Shown here piece by piece: positions 51,930 through 60,252 of a stretch of DNA of 64,000 nt. The stretch covers positions 34,266 to 98,265 of the forward strand of contig CAZMOZ010000016.1 of assembly GCA_964568145.1 (NCBI GenBank), written 5' to 3'. Position 1 is the stretch's first letter. Each line of letters starts with the position of its first letter. The translations under genes and the position numbers were made by a program. The notes under the pieces are model-generated. The model did not search any database. It was not told the DNA's origin and was given only the letters and a program-made list of their open reading frames with translations. Source of the stretch: DSVZ01 sp964568145. Its GTDB lineage: Bacteria > Verrucomicrobiota > Verrucomicrobiia > Limisphaerales > J093.

Positions 51930-52820
51930 TCAGCCGGCGGCCAGCGTGGCGGCGCGGACGGTGTTGCGCATCAGCAGGGCGAGGGTCATCGGCCCCACCC
52001 CGCCGGGATTGGGCGTGATGAGCCCCGCGCGCGGCTGCACGGCCGCGAAGTCCACGTCGCCCACCAGGCGGTAGCCGGAGCGCGCGGCCGGGTCGGCCAC
52101 GCGGTTCACGCCCACGTCCACCACCACGGCGCCGGGCCTGACCATGTCCGCCTTCACAAACTCCGCCACGCCCATCGCGGCGATGAGGATGTCCGCGCGC
52201 CGGCAATGCGCGGCGATGTCGCGGGTGCGCGAATGACAGATGGTGACCGTGGCGTCCGCGTGGCGCGCCTTCTGGAGCAGCAGCGTGGCCATGGGCTTGC
52301 CCACGATGTTGCCGCGGCCCAGCACCACGGCTTCCGCGCCGGCGATGGTCACGCCGGAGCGGATCAGCAGTTCATGCACGCCGGCCGGGGTGCACGGCAC
52401 GAAACCGGTCGGGTCGCCCAGCATGAGCTTGCCGACGTTCACCGGATGGAAGCCGTCCACGTCCTTGGCCGGCGACACCGCGGCGTACACGCGGGCCTGG
52501 TCAAGGTGCGGCGGCAGCGGCGCCTGCACGAGGATGCCGTGGAAGGCCGGGTCGGCGTTGAGCCGGGCGATGAGTTCGAGCAGCGCGGCCACGCCCGTGC
52601 TTTCCGGCAGGACGTGTGTGTGCGAGCGCAGGCCGAGGCGGGCGCACAGGCGCTCCTTCATGCCCACGTACACCTGCGAAGCCGGGTCTTCGCCCACGCG
52701 GACGAAGGCCAGGCCGGGCTGGATGCCGCGGGCCGCCAGCGTCGCAATCTGAGCCGCGGTCTCGCAGTGGATTTGCTCGGCAAGGGCGCGGCCGTCAATG
52801 AGGTTGGCGGGGGGGCTCAC
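51930..52820 (-). CDS. folD: Bifunctional methylenetetrahydrofolate dehydrogenase/cyclohydrolase
   Basis: FolD interconverts 5,10-methylene-, methenyl- and 10-formyl-tetrahydrofolate with NADP. The 296-residue protein contains VRVGEDPASQVYVGMKERLC, with the catalytic Tyr and Lys, HGILVQAPLPPHLD, KDVDGFHPVNVGKLMLG, VVLGRGNIVGKPMATLLLQ and TPNPGGVGPMTLALLMRNT. All are canonical. Its stop and start overlap neighbours by a few bases; the SH3-domain gene just upstream overlaps its start by four bases. Confidence 0.96.
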   Translation of the reverse strand: MSPPANLIDGRALAEQIHCETAAQIATLAARGIQPGLAFVRVGEDPASQVYVGMKERLCARLGLRSHTHVLPESTGVAALLELIARLNADPAFHGILVQAPLPPHLDQARVYAAVSPAKDVDGFHPVNVGKLMLGDPTGFVPCTPAGVHELLIRSGVTIAGAEAVVLGRGNIVGKPMATLLLQKARHADATVTICHSRTRDIAAHCRRADILIAAMGVAEFVKADMVRPGAVVVDVGVNRVADPAARSGYRLVGDVDFAAVQPRAGLITPNPGGVGPMTLALLMRNTVRAATLAAG

Positions 52821-53800
52821 GGGGCAAGGATGATTTCGTCCACGCGGAGCAACGGGGTGGCCCAGCGCTCTTCAATGTACTCCTCGCCGGCCACCCGCAC
52901 CCGCTCGCCGCGGAACGGGCGGAGGTCATTGTTGGTCGAGGCCGGCAGGAGGTAGTTCAGCCGCCGGCCGGTGTCGGTGGCGCGCAACTCGAAAGCGGTC
53001 GGCGCCTGGATGCTGAGCGTGCCGCGGACGATTCCTTCCCGTTGCACGATTCGTGGGCCGGGTGTGGGCGCGGCTTCGGGGCTGCGCCTTTCATCGTGGC
53101 TGCGGTCGTCAGACCGCGGCTGACCTGGGGTCGAAGAGGGCTCGGCGGGCTCAGCTTGGGCCGGCGGCGAAGGCGTTGGTTGAGCTGCTGGCTCGGTGGC
53201 GGGGGGGGGGTCCGGCGCCTGCGTGTCCGGCCTGGCGGGCAGGTCTGGCGCCGAAGCATCTTTGGTGGCTGGAGCCGGCGCGGCTGGCGGCGGCGCCGTG
53301 TCGGGTGCGGCGGGCGTGGCGTTTTCAACCGGTTTCAGCAAATGCGCGGCGACGAAACCGGACAGCCCGGGCGGCGCGGCGATTTCCAGCCACCCACCGG
53401 CGCTGCCCTGCACCGTCAGTGTGGTGCCGCGGGCGACCGTGCCCAGCACGCCGTAATCTTCGCTCGGGCCGGCGCGGACGTTCAGCAGCCGGGGAAGCAC
53501 CTGGTTGCTCGCCGGGTCCACGTGCCCGGCGGCCACCCAAACGCGTGTGCCGGCCGGCAATTCGATGCGCGTCCATTCGGTGACGGGATCCTTGGGCAGG
53601 AGCGCCGGCAGACCTTCCTCGAAAACCAGCACCCGCTGGCCGCGCGCAAGTTGGGTCACCACCTCGCCGCTCAGGCTCGGCCGGCTGCGGACGTTCACGC
53701 GGTCGCCGGCGACGACGGCCTGGCCCTGGGCGTGGCCGGCGGGCGTGGCGCCGGCCAGGACCAGCCAGGCCGCGAACGTGGTGAGGGCCAGCCGCATCAT
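52817..53800 (-). CDS. Secreted protein with two SH3 (type 3) domains
   Basis: A 327-residue protein with a signal peptide (MMRLALTTFAAWLVLAGATP). Two bacterial SH3 domains follow: AVVAGDRVNVRSRPSLSGEV at about residues 28-95 and VLPRLLNVRAGPSEDYGVLG at about 103-160. A long Pro/Ala-rich linker spans about residues 165-250, and a C-terminal domain contains GTLSIQAPTAFELRATDTGR. Such domains usually bind peptidoglycan. The linker is encoded partly by a run of ten Cs on the coding strand (53201-53210). It overlaps both folD and the pseudouridine synthase gene by four bases. Confidence 0.82.
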   Translation of the reverse strand: MMRLALTTFAAWLVLAGATPAGHAQGQAVVAGDRVNVRSRPSLSGEVVTQLARGQRVLVFEEGLPALLPKDPVTEWTRIELPAGTRVWVAAGHVDPASNQVLPRLLNVRAGPSEDYGVLGTVARGTTLTVQGSAGGWLEIAAPPGLSGFVAAHLLKPVENATPAAPDTAPPPAAPAPATKDASAPDLPARPDTQAPDPPPATEPAAQPTPSPPAQAEPAEPSSTPGQPRSDDRSHDERRSPEAAPTPGPRIVQREGIVRGTLSIQAPTAFELRATDTGRRLNYLLPASTNNDLRPFRGERVRVAGEEYIEERWATPLLRVDEIILAP

Positions 53801-54579
53801 GGTGCGGACCGAGTAGAGGAAGGAACCGCCGTTCTGTCAACGGCACCGGGCGCCGGCCGGGCGGACGGCGGGGCGCGCAAGGCCGCGATTTCGGCCGCGG
53901 TGAGCACGCGCCAGCGGCCCGGCTTGAGTTCGCCGAGCTTGAGCGGGCCAAGCTGGATGCGCTGGAGCCGCTCCACCTCGAAGCCGAGCGCGCCGAACAT
54001 CCGGCGGACTTCGTGCCGGCGGCCTTCGGTCAGCTCCAGTTCCACGACGCTGTGGGAGGCGTTGGCGGAAAGCACCCGCGCGCGCCGGGCCCGCAGGGTT
54101 TCGCCCTGATCTTCCACGCCGGCGCACAACGCGCGCGGTGCCGAGGGGTCCACCTTGCCGACGAGCGTGGCGCGGTAGGTCTTGCCCACGCCGTACCGCG
54201 GGTGTGTGAGGTGGAGGCAGAACTCGCCGTCGTTGGTCAGCAACAACAGGCCCTCGCTGTCGCGGTCCAGCCGGCCCACGGGGTAAAGATCCCGCCATTC
54301 CGCGGGCAGCAGGTCACCCACCAGCCGCTGGCCGGGCGTCTGCCGCGCACGCGAGCAGACGTAGCCGGGCGGTTTGTGCAACGCCACCGTGATCCGGCGG
54401 CGGGCGGGCAACGGCCGGCCGTCCACCAGAACAACATCCATGCCCGGCTCGGCCTTCAGCCCGGGCTCGCGGGCGGGGACGCCGTTCACCCAGACGCGGC
54501 CCTCGCGCATAAGCTGCTCGGCCGCGCGGCGCGAGGCTACGCCGGCCTCGGCGATGAGCTTCTGGAGCCGGATTTTCAA
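53797..54579 (-). CDS. RsuA/RluB-family pseudouridine synthase
   Basis: Isomerises uridine in rRNA. The 260-residue protein has an N-terminal S4 RNA-binding domain (IRLQKLIAEAGVASRRAAEQ, MREGRVWVNGVPA) and the catalytic domain with VALHKPPGYVCSRA, LYPVGRLDRDSEGLLLLTND (catalytic Asp in GRLDRD) and EGRRHEVRRMFGALGFEVER. The RsuA, RluB, RluE and RluF subgroups cannot be separated with confidence; RluB fits best by length. It is the first gene of a minus-strand run with the SH3 protein and folD. Confidence 0.92.
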   Translation of the reverse strand: MKIRLQKLIAEAGVASRRAAEQLMREGRVWVNGVPAREPGLKAEPGMDVVLVDGRPLPARRRITVALHKPPGYVCSRARQTPGQRLVGDLLPAEWRDLYPVGRLDRDSEGLLLLTNDGEFCLHLTHPRYGVGKTYRATLVGKVDPSAPRALCAGVEDQGETLRARRARVLSANASHSVVELELTEGRRHEVRRMFGALGFEVERLQRIQLGPLKLGELKPGRWRVLTAAEIAALRAPPSARPAPGAVDRTAVPSSTRSAP

Positions 54580-54648
54580 AAGCGCAAGCCCGCCAGAGGC
54601 GGGCCAACGGGGTGAGCCGGACGGCGCCCGTCTCGGAGCCGGGCGGTT

Positions 54649-54804
54649 TCAGCTCGCGGCCTTGGTCTTGCGCAGGCCGGTGACGCGGTTGCCTGGCTTC
54701 CATTCGCCGCGTTTTTTTAGCAGCTCGACGCGTTCGAAGCGTTTGAGGACGTTGCGCTTGGCGCCAAGGGTGGCCGCGGCGCGGAGACTGCGATGTTGCG
54801 ACAT
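54649..54804 (-). CDS. Chlamydiae/Verrucomicrobia-type small basic protein
   Basis: A 51-residue, very basic protein read from ATG 54802-54804 to TGA 54649-54651. It begins MSQHRSLRAAATLGAKRNVL and continues KRFERVELLKKRGEWKPGNR to KTKAAS. It matches the small basic protein family described in Chlamydiae and Verrucomicrobia and is suspected to be ribosome-associated. There are no neighbours in an obvious operon, although the pseudouridine synthase is just downstream on the same strand, which fits a ribosomal theme. It is below the length cut-off of routine gene calls. Confidence 0.85.
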   Translation of the reverse strand: MSQHRSLRAAATLGAKRNVLKRFERVELLKKRGEWKPGNRVTGLRKTKAAS

Positions 54805-54955
54805 AATGATCTTCGGACTTGAAGTTGGTCAGTCCGCCCGGAAACGAGCGGGCCGATGGTGTAGCACAGCCCGGCGGCCGTGCCAAAGACTAAAATGAAC
54901 CACCCAGGGACACGAATTCACACGAACCCGCTCCGCGACTCATTTGACGATTCAT

Positions 54956-55020
54956 CCCGAAAACCAAAGTGGGGCGGGCGGGATGCCCGACACCACGGCC
55001 AGCCTCGGTTTTCGGGTTCA
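54956..55020. repeat. Palindromic element, copy 2
   Basis: Left arm CCCGAAAACCAAAGT (54956-54970) and right arm CTCGGTTTTCGGG (55004-55016), same family as 15746-15806, forward orientation by its core (GGCGGGATGCCCG). Confidence 0.8.
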
Positions 55021-55195
55021 ACCGATTCGCCCGCTTCCGATGAAGCCGCCGCCACGCAGGCTCGACGGGTACGCCTGGGGTTTTGCGGATGCCGCGTCGC
55101 GCGCGCGCGACGAAACGCGACGAGGCGCGAGCGGCGTTCGGGAAAGGCTGGACGGACCGGCGGGTCCAACGCAGCTTTGCGCGGCTGCAAACCGG

Positions 55196-55993
55196 ATGAA
55201 ACCCAGCGAAGTCAGGCGGGCGCTCGCCGTGGCGGTGGACGCCGCCCGGGCGGCGGGCGCGTTGATGCGCCGCCACGCGCGCGCCACCAAACGCGTTCAC
55301 GCCGCCTCGCAGCACGACCTCAAGCTCGAGCTGGACCTGCGCTGCCAGCGGTTGATCGAACGCCGGCTGCGCGCGGCGTTTCCGCGCCTCGGCGTGTTCG
55401 GCGAGGAGGGTTCCGTGGCCGAACGGACCGGCGGCCCGCGCTGGGTGGTGGACCCGATTGACGGCACGGTGAACTTCGCCTACGGCATTCCCCACGCCTG
55501 CGTTTCCATTGCCCTGGAGGAGCCGGTCGGCGCCGGCGCCTGGCGTTCCGTGGCGGGCGTGGTGTTCGATCCGTTTTGCGGGGAGTTGTGGACCGCGTTG
55601 CGCGGGCGGCCGGCGCGGCTCAACGGGCGCGTCATCCGCGTGAGCGAGCGCGCGCGGCTGGACGAGGCGATCATTTCGCTGGGCGCGGGCAAGCGGCTGA
55701 GCGCCATCAGCCACATGGTGGCGGCGCTCGCCGCGCTCATCCGCCGGGTGCGCAAGCTGCGGAGCATGGGCTCGGCCGCGCTTGCGCTCACCTATGTGGC
55801 GTCCGGCCGGTTCGACGCCTACGCCGAGGTGGGCCTGAACTGGTGGGACATCGCGGCGGGCGGATTGATCGTCGAGTGCGCGGGCGGGCGGTTCGAGACA
55901 CGCGAACTGCCCGGCGGCGGCTTCGAACTGCTCGCGCACAACGGCCGCCTTGGCCCGCGCCTCAAACGTCTGCTGCCCGCGGCGCCCGGTTGA
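55196..55993 (+). CDS. Inositol monophosphatase family protein
   Basis: A 265-residue Mg-dependent phosphatase (inositol-1-phosphatase/SuhB/CysQ group). The metal-binding motifs are GVFGEEGSV (Glu pair), VVDPIDGTVNFAYGIP (DPIDGT) and LNWWDIAAGGLIVECAGG (WD near the C-terminus). The ATG at 55196 (MKPSEVRRALAVAVDAARAA) was chosen because the longer frame to 54944 includes the palindromic element and other non-family sequence. The substrate could be inositol phosphate, 3'-phosphoadenosine phosphate or another phosphomonoester. Confidence 0.9.
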   Translation: MKPSEVRRALAVAVDAARAAGALMRRHARATKRVHAASQHDLKLELDLRCQRLIERRLRAAFPRLGVFGEEGSVAERTGGPRWVVDPIDGTVNFAYGIPHACVSIALEEPVGAGAWRSVAGVVFDPFCGELWTALRGRPARLNGRVIRVSERARLDEAIISLGAGKRLSAISHMVAALAALIRRVRKLRSMGSAALALTYVASGRFDAYAEVGLNWWDIAAGGLIVECAGGRFETRELPGGGFELLAHNGRLGPRLKRLLPAAPG

Positions 55994-56017
55994 GTCCGGC
56001 TTGCCAACGCAACGCTC

Positions 56018-56959
56018 ATGAACACGCTTTTTCCTTTCAACCGGAAAGCCGATCCTGGCCGTGGCGCCGGGCGTCCCGCCTGCCCAACTTCGGTTTTAGG
56101 TTTCAAGCTCCTGTTCGGCATGACGCTGGCGAGGATCCTGGCCGGCGCCGGGCTGGCGGCGGAACCGGCCGCGGATGGTCTGTATGCCCGGTTTACCACG
56201 TCGCTGGGCGAGTTCTGGTGCCGGCTCGAGTTTGAGAAGGCGCCGCGCACCGTGGCCAACTTCGTCTGCCTCGCGGAGGGCACGCGGCCCTGGCTGGATT
56301 ACCAGCGGCCGGGCCTGCGCCAGCAGCCGTTTTACGACGGGCTGAAGTTCCATCGCGTGATCAAAGGCTTCATGAACCAGTCCGGCTCGCGCAATGGGCA
56401 GGGCACCGACGGTCCCGGTTACCAGTTCCAGGACGAATTCCACCCGCAGTTGCGCCACAACAAGCCGGGCATCCTTTCGATGGCGAACTCGGGACCGAAC
56501 TCGAACGGCAGCCAGTTTTTCATCACCGTGGAGCCCGCGCCGTGGCTCGACGACAAGCACTCGGTCTTTGGTGAAGTCGCGCTGGGCTACGATGCGGTGA
56601 CCAACATCAACCTCCGGGCGGGCACGCCCGGCGGCACGCCCAGGGAGATCGTCACCGTGGAACAGGTGCGGATTCTGCGGAAAGGCGCGGCGGCGCAGGC
56701 GTTCGATCCGGCCGCGGTGACCCCGCCGTTGCCGGTGTGGGAAGGCGCGCCCAGCCAGCTCCGCCTCGTGGGCGACAAGCTGTGGCTGGATTACTCCGCG
56801 CAACCGAGGCACCTGTACTACGTGTTCTTGGGGCCGGACCTGGTTCAATGGCAGTTCCAGGCGTTCCCCGCGACCGTGACGCCGCCGCTCGATGCCAGCG
56901 GCCTGCTGGGCCGGCCCCGCTACTTTTTCCAAGTACTCGCGGTCGGCACAGAGCCTTGA
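56018..56959 (+). CDS. Cyclophilin-type peptidyl-prolyl isomerase, repeat in N-terminus
   Basis: A cyclophilin that isomerises proline bonds. Core motifs FEKAPRTVANFVCLAEGTRP, FYDGLKFHRVIKGFMNQSG, KPGILSMANSGPNSNGSQFF and ITVEPAPWLDDKHSVFGEV are intact. About 80 residues follow the domain and end in a beta-rich segment (LRLVGDKLWLDYSAQPRHLY). The start is uncertain. ATG 56018 makes residues of about 6-30 come from a palindromic element (56035-56106). ATG 56120 avoids it and begins MTLARILAGAGLAA, a weak export signal. The repeat may have inserted in a former signal peptide. Confidence 0.85.
   Translation: MNTLFPFNRKADPGRGAGRPACPTSVLGFKLLFGMTLARILAGAGLAAEPAADGLYARFTTSLGEFWCRLEFEKAPRTVANFVCLAEGTRPWLDYQRPGLRQQPFYDGLKFHRVIKGFMNQSGSRNGQGTDGPGYQFQDEFHPQLRHNKPGILSMANSGPNSNGSQFFITVEPAPWLDDKHSVFGEVALGYDAVTNINLRAGTPGGTPREIVTVEQVRILRKGAAAQAFDPAAVTPPLPVWEGAPSQLRLVGDKLWLDYSAQPRHLYYVFLGPDLVQWQFQAFPATVTPPLDASGLLGRPRYFFQVLAVGTEP
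56035..56106. repeat. Palindromic element, copy 3 (inside cyclophilin N-terminus)
   Basis: Inverted orientation relative to copy 2. The right part reads AACTTCGGTTTTAGG at 56086-56100 and the left part CAACCGGAAAGCCG at 56038-56051. The core GGCGTCCCGCCTGCC corresponds to the reverse complement of the family core. Confidence 0.75.
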
Positions 56960-57026
56960 ACCCGAAAACCGAAGTTGGCCGTAGCACAGTGCGTCCCGCC
57001 TGCTCAACTTGGGTTTTCGGGTTGAA
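56956..57026. repeat. Palindromic element, copy 4
   Basis: Arms CCCGAAAACCGAAGTTG (56961-56977) and CAACTTGGGTTTTCGGG (57005-57021), one mismatch in 17. It starts at the cyclophilin stop codon; the core is in the inverted orientation. Confidence 0.9.
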
Positions 57027-57121
57027 ACGGCCGCGCGGGGCAAGCTTTGCTTGAATTCACTTCCGGCCCCGCATAGAACCGGCCACGGGATGCGCCACGT
57101 GACGACATCCCGCGGCAGCCT

Positions 57122-58192
57122 ATGAAATTCATCCTGCTCCTTTCGGCCACGGCGGCGGTTGCCGCCCAGGCAGTCCGTGCCGCCGCCGACCCAGCGCCGG
57201 CGGCGGACCCGTGCGTCATCCAGCGGCAGTTTATTGTGGACAACCCGCCGTTTCCCTCCAGCCACGCCTCGACGATTGTCGAGACCCCGGAAGGGCTCGT
57301 GGCCGCGTGGTTCGGCGGCTCCCAGGAACGCGCGCCGGATGTCAGCATCTGGCTCGCGCACCACGACGGCAGCGGCTGGAGCGCGCCGCAGGAGGTGGCC
57401 AGCGGCGCAACGAAGGCGGGCGACCGCCGTTACCCGTGCTGGAATCCCGTCCTGTTCCGCCGCAGCAACGGCGACCTGCTGCTCTTCTACAAGGTCGGCC
57501 CCAGCCCGGAATCTTGGTGGGGCATGCTGCGGCTTTCGCAAGATAACGGCAAAACCTGGATCAAGGTCCGCCGCCTGCCCAGCGGCTTCCACGGACCAGT
57601 GCGCAACAAGCCGTTGGAACTCGAGGACGGCGCGTTGCTGTGCGGCAGCAGCAGCGAAAACCGCGGCTGGCGGGTCCACTTGGAATGGGCCAAGGACCCC
57701 CTCGGCCTGTGGTCGCGCGGGCCGGAACTGAACGCCGCCTTCACCGTCGCGGCCATCCAGCCCACCTTGCTGCGGCACGGCAACGGCCTGCAGATGCTGT
57801 GTCGCACCAAGCAGGGGCGCATTTACGAGGCCCGGTCCGCGGGCAACTTGCTGCGGTGGACGCCGTTGACCCGCACCGTCCTGCCCAACCCGAACAGCGC
57901 CGTGGACGCGGTCAAGCTGCGCGACGGGCGTTCGTTGCTGGTGTACAACCACTCGAGCACGAGTCGCGAGGTGCTGAACGTGGCGATTTCGGCCGACGCG
58001 GGCGCCACCTGGGAGGCGGTCTGCGAGCTCGAGCGCGAGCCCGGCAGTGAATTCTCCTATCCCGCCGTGATCCAGGCCTCTGACGGCCGGGTGCATGTGA
58101 CCTACACCTGGAAACGCCAGCGCATCCGCCACGTGGTGCTGGACCCGGCGCTTGCCCGGCCGCGCCCCATGCCCGACGGCCAGTGGCGTTGA
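57122..58192 (+). CDS. Sialidase/BNR-repeat exported hydrolase
   Basis: A 356-residue six-bladed propeller protein of the sialidase superfamily (BNR_2). The signal peptide is MKFILLLSATAAVAAQAVRA. Asp-box motifs SQDNGKTWIKV and SADAGATWEAV are present, and conserved segments include SSHASTIVETPEGLVAAWFG, RRYPCWNPVLFR, RNKPLELEDGALLCGSSSEN and NPNSAVDAVKLRDGR. Many family members of unknown specificity occur in verrucomicrobia that digest host or algal glycans. Export is likely. It is about 30 bases ahead of the YihY gene. Confidence 0.85.
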   Translation: MKFILLLSATAAVAAQAVRAAADPAPAADPCVIQRQFIVDNPPFPSSHASTIVETPEGLVAAWFGGSQERAPDVSIWLAHHDGSGWSAPQEVASGATKAGDRRYPCWNPVLFRRSNGDLLLFYKVGPSPESWWGMLRLSQDNGKTWIKVRRLPSGFHGPVRNKPLELEDGALLCGSSSENRGWRVHLEWAKDPLGLWSRGPELNAAFTVAAIQPTLLRHGNGLQMLCRTKQGRIYEARSAGNLLRWTPLTRTVLPNPNSAVDAVKLRDGRSLLVYNHSSTSREVLNVAISADAGATWEAVCELEREPGSEFSYPAVIQASDGRVHVTYTWKRQRIRHVVLDPALARPRPMPDGQWR

Positions 58193-58223
58193 ACCGCCCC
58201 GGCCGGCCGCCACCTCCCGAGTC

Positions 58224-59675
58224 ATGGCCTCCGACACGGTCGGCAAGCTGAAACGGCTCCAGGCCGAGGCCCAGGAGGCGCTGGACGACGCGGCGCTGGC
58301 CCGCCGCCAGGAACACGAGCAAACCCGGCTGCAACGGTTCCTGCACTTCTGGGCGCTGGTCAGCCGCAGTTTCGTCCGCAATCGCTGTCCGGTGCGCGCG
58401 GCCGCGCTGGCCTACGCCAGCCTGCTGGCGCTGGTGCCGATGCTGGCGGTGGTGATCGGCATCACCAGCAGCTTCCTGAAAAGCCAGGGCGAACGGCCCG
58501 TCGAGCAGTTCGTGGCCAAGCTCGTCGAGAGCGTCACCCCGGCAGCCAAGTCCCCGCCCTTCACCTCGCCGGCGGACGCCGCGCCGGGCTCGGAAGAAGA
58601 CACGGCGGCCCAGGCGCGGCTGGTGGAGGAAACTCGCGCGCGGATCACGCAACAGATCATGGGTTTTGTCGGCAACATCCGCGGTGGCGCGCTCAGCGCG
58701 ACCGGCGTGGTGGCGTTGCTGGTGGTGGTGTTGTTGATGCTGGCGCGGATCGAAGACGCCTTCAACGACATCTGGGGGGTGACCCGCGGCCGGCCGTGGC
58801 ACCTCCGGGTGATCCAGTACTGGTTCGCCATCAGCCTGGGGCCGCTGCTGCTGATCTCCGCGGCGGCGCTCACCAGCGGACCGTACCTCGGCTGGGTGCG
58901 CGATTTCGTGTCGCGTTTCGGCGTCGTGGGCGAGGCGGCGGCCAAGACCGTGATGGCGTTGCTGCCCTACGTGCTGCTCAGCGTGGCGTTCGGCCTGCTG
59001 TATCTGCTCATGCCGAACACGAAGGTCCAGTGGCGCGCGGCGGCGGTGGGCGGCGTGGTCGCCGGCGTGGCCTGGCAGCTCAACCAGGAGTTCAGCGTGT
59101 TCTACGTCTCGCGCATCATCAGCAACACCAACATCTATGGCAGCCTGGGCGCCGTGCCGGTGTTCATGATCGGGCTGTACGTCTCGTGGGTGCTGCTGCT
59201 GTTCGGGGCGCAGGTCGCGTACGCGTTTCAAAACCGCCGCGCCTACCTCCAGGAACGCCAGGTGGAGCTGGTCAATCAGCGTAGCCGGGAGTTTGTGGCG
59301 CTGCGGGTGCTCACGCAGATCGGTCTGCGCTTCGAGCGCGGCGAACCGCCCCCCTCGCTGTCCCGGCTGTCGGAAGAAGTCGGCATCCCGTCGCGCCTCG
59401 CCAACCAGGTGTTGGGCGCGCTCCAGGCAGCCGGGCTCGTGGCCGAAGTAGCCGGCGCGGAAGCCGCCTACGTGCCGGCCCGCCCGCTCACGCAGATCAC
59501 CGCCGCCGACGCACTGCGGGCGTTGCGGGTGGAGACGGGCCGCGACCTGGCCACGCGCGCGGACCCGGCCCGCGCAGTGGTCCAGCGCGAATTCGAGCGC
59601 GTCCACGAAGCCGAGCGTGCCGCGGCGGAACAGGTGACCTTGCACGATCTGGTGCAACGCGCGGCGGGCTCTTGA
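58224..59675 (+). CDS. YihY/BrkB-family membrane protein
   Basis: A 483-residue integral membrane protein of the YihY (BrkB/virulence factor) family. The family pattern FWALVSRSFVRNRCPVRAAA with LAYASLLALVPMLAVVIGI starts the first span. A helical insert lies at about residues 85-145, and later spans are VVALLVVVLLMLARIEDAFN, YWFAISLGPLLLISAAAL and WRAAAVGGVVAGVAWQLNQ. The C-terminal 120 residues form a winged-helix-like domain (LSRLSEEVGIPSRLANQVLG). No enzymatic activity is known, and the family is no longer believed to be RNase BN. The start at 58224 (MASDTVGKLKRLQAEAQEAL) begins a helical N-terminus. Confidence 0.9.
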   Translation: MASDTVGKLKRLQAEAQEALDDAALARRQEHEQTRLQRFLHFWALVSRSFVRNRCPVRAAALAYASLLALVPMLAVVIGITSSFLKSQGERPVEQFVAKLVESVTPAAKSPPFTSPADAAPGSEEDTAAQARLVEETRARITQQIMGFVGNIRGGALSATGVVALLVVVLLMLARIEDAFNDIWGVTRGRPWHLRVIQYWFAISLGPLLLISAAALTSGPYLGWVRDFVSRFGVVGEAAAKTVMALLPYVLLSVAFGLLYLLMPNTKVQWRAAAVGGVVAGVAWQLNQEFSVFYVSRIISNTNIYGSLGAVPVFMIGLYVSWVLLLFGAQVAYAFQNRRAYLQERQVELVNQRSREFVALRVLTQIGLRFERGEPPPSLSRLSEEVGIPSRLANQVLGALQAAGLVAEVAGAEAAYVPARPLTQITAADALRALRVETGRDLATRADPARAVVQREFERVHEAERAAAEQVTLHDLVQRAAGS

Positions 59676-59742
59676 ACCCGAAAACCGAAGTCGGGCAGGC
59701 GGGACGCGCTGCGCCGCGGCCGGCTTCGGTTTTCGGGTTGAA
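59672..59742. repeat. Palindromic element, copy 5
   Basis: Arms CCCGAAAACCGAAGTCGG (59677-59694) and CCGGCTTCGGTTTTCGGG (59720-59737) are inverted repeats with one mismatch in 18. The core reads GGCGGGACGCGCTGCGCC. It starts at the YihY stop codon. Confidence 0.92.
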
Positions 59743-59756
59743 TTCCAGGGAGGGCG

Positions 59757-59789
59757 AAAAAATGAAGCCGCGCCACGCGGCGCGGCTTC
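59757..59789 (-). terminator. Rho-independent terminator of the small minus-strand gene
   Basis: GAAGCCGCGCC (59764-59774) pairs perfectly with GGCGCGGCTTC (59779-59789) around ACGC. On the minus strand the stem is followed by a run of six Ts (59757-59762). Confidence 0.92.
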
Positions 59790-59816
59790 GCAGGGGAGAT
59801 CGCGGCGGGGGTGCGG

Positions 59817-59981
59817 CTAGGTGGCCAGTTCTTCGGACCAATCGCCGTACCGGATGAACTCGCGGATCTTGCGACGTTCGTAACGGTGTTTCTTGGGTTT
59901 GCCCGGACGATCATCCACCTGACGAAACGGGTGCTTGGGGTTGCGGATGGTCTCGGTGATTGCTTCAAGGGATTTCGGCAT
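59817..59981 (-). CDS. Small conserved-looking basic protein, unknown
   Basis: A 54-residue protein starting MPKSLEAITETIRNPKHPFR and rich in Lys/Arg in the middle (GKPKKHRYERRKIREFIRYG). The ATG at 59981 has an AAGGTGAG-like Shine-Dalgarno site eight bases upstream, and a strong terminator follows the stop, so it looks like a real single-gene unit. I do not recognise the family. Basic charge suggests nucleic-acid or ribosome binding, which is a guess. Confidence 0.7.
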   Translation of the reverse strand: MPKSLEAITETIRNPKHPFRQVDDRPGKPKKHRYERRKIREFIRYGDWSEELAT

Positions 59982-60252
59982 AGTTGTCTCACCTTGGTTT
60001 GAGACCCGCCGGGGGAAGCGCGACTCCTCGTCACAGCCGCGACTTGCCTTGCGGCCGGATTGCCAGTTGCGCTGACTCAGCGAGGTCATGACGACTGGTT
60101 GGACACCGCCTTCGGTGTCACGTTCGAAATATGTGACGGGCCGGTGAACTTGTCCAATCCAAAAATCAGCCGGCTTGGCCGCGGTGGTAAGCGCCGCTTT
60201 TCTGACTGCGCCGTGGAATCTAGGCGGGCGCGCACGGCCCCGGCGCGGCGGC

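Noticed and set aside
54944..55195. N-terminal extension of the inositol monophosphatase
   Set aside because: The extension translates the palindromic repeat and lacks family similarity. The family N-terminus begins at 55196.
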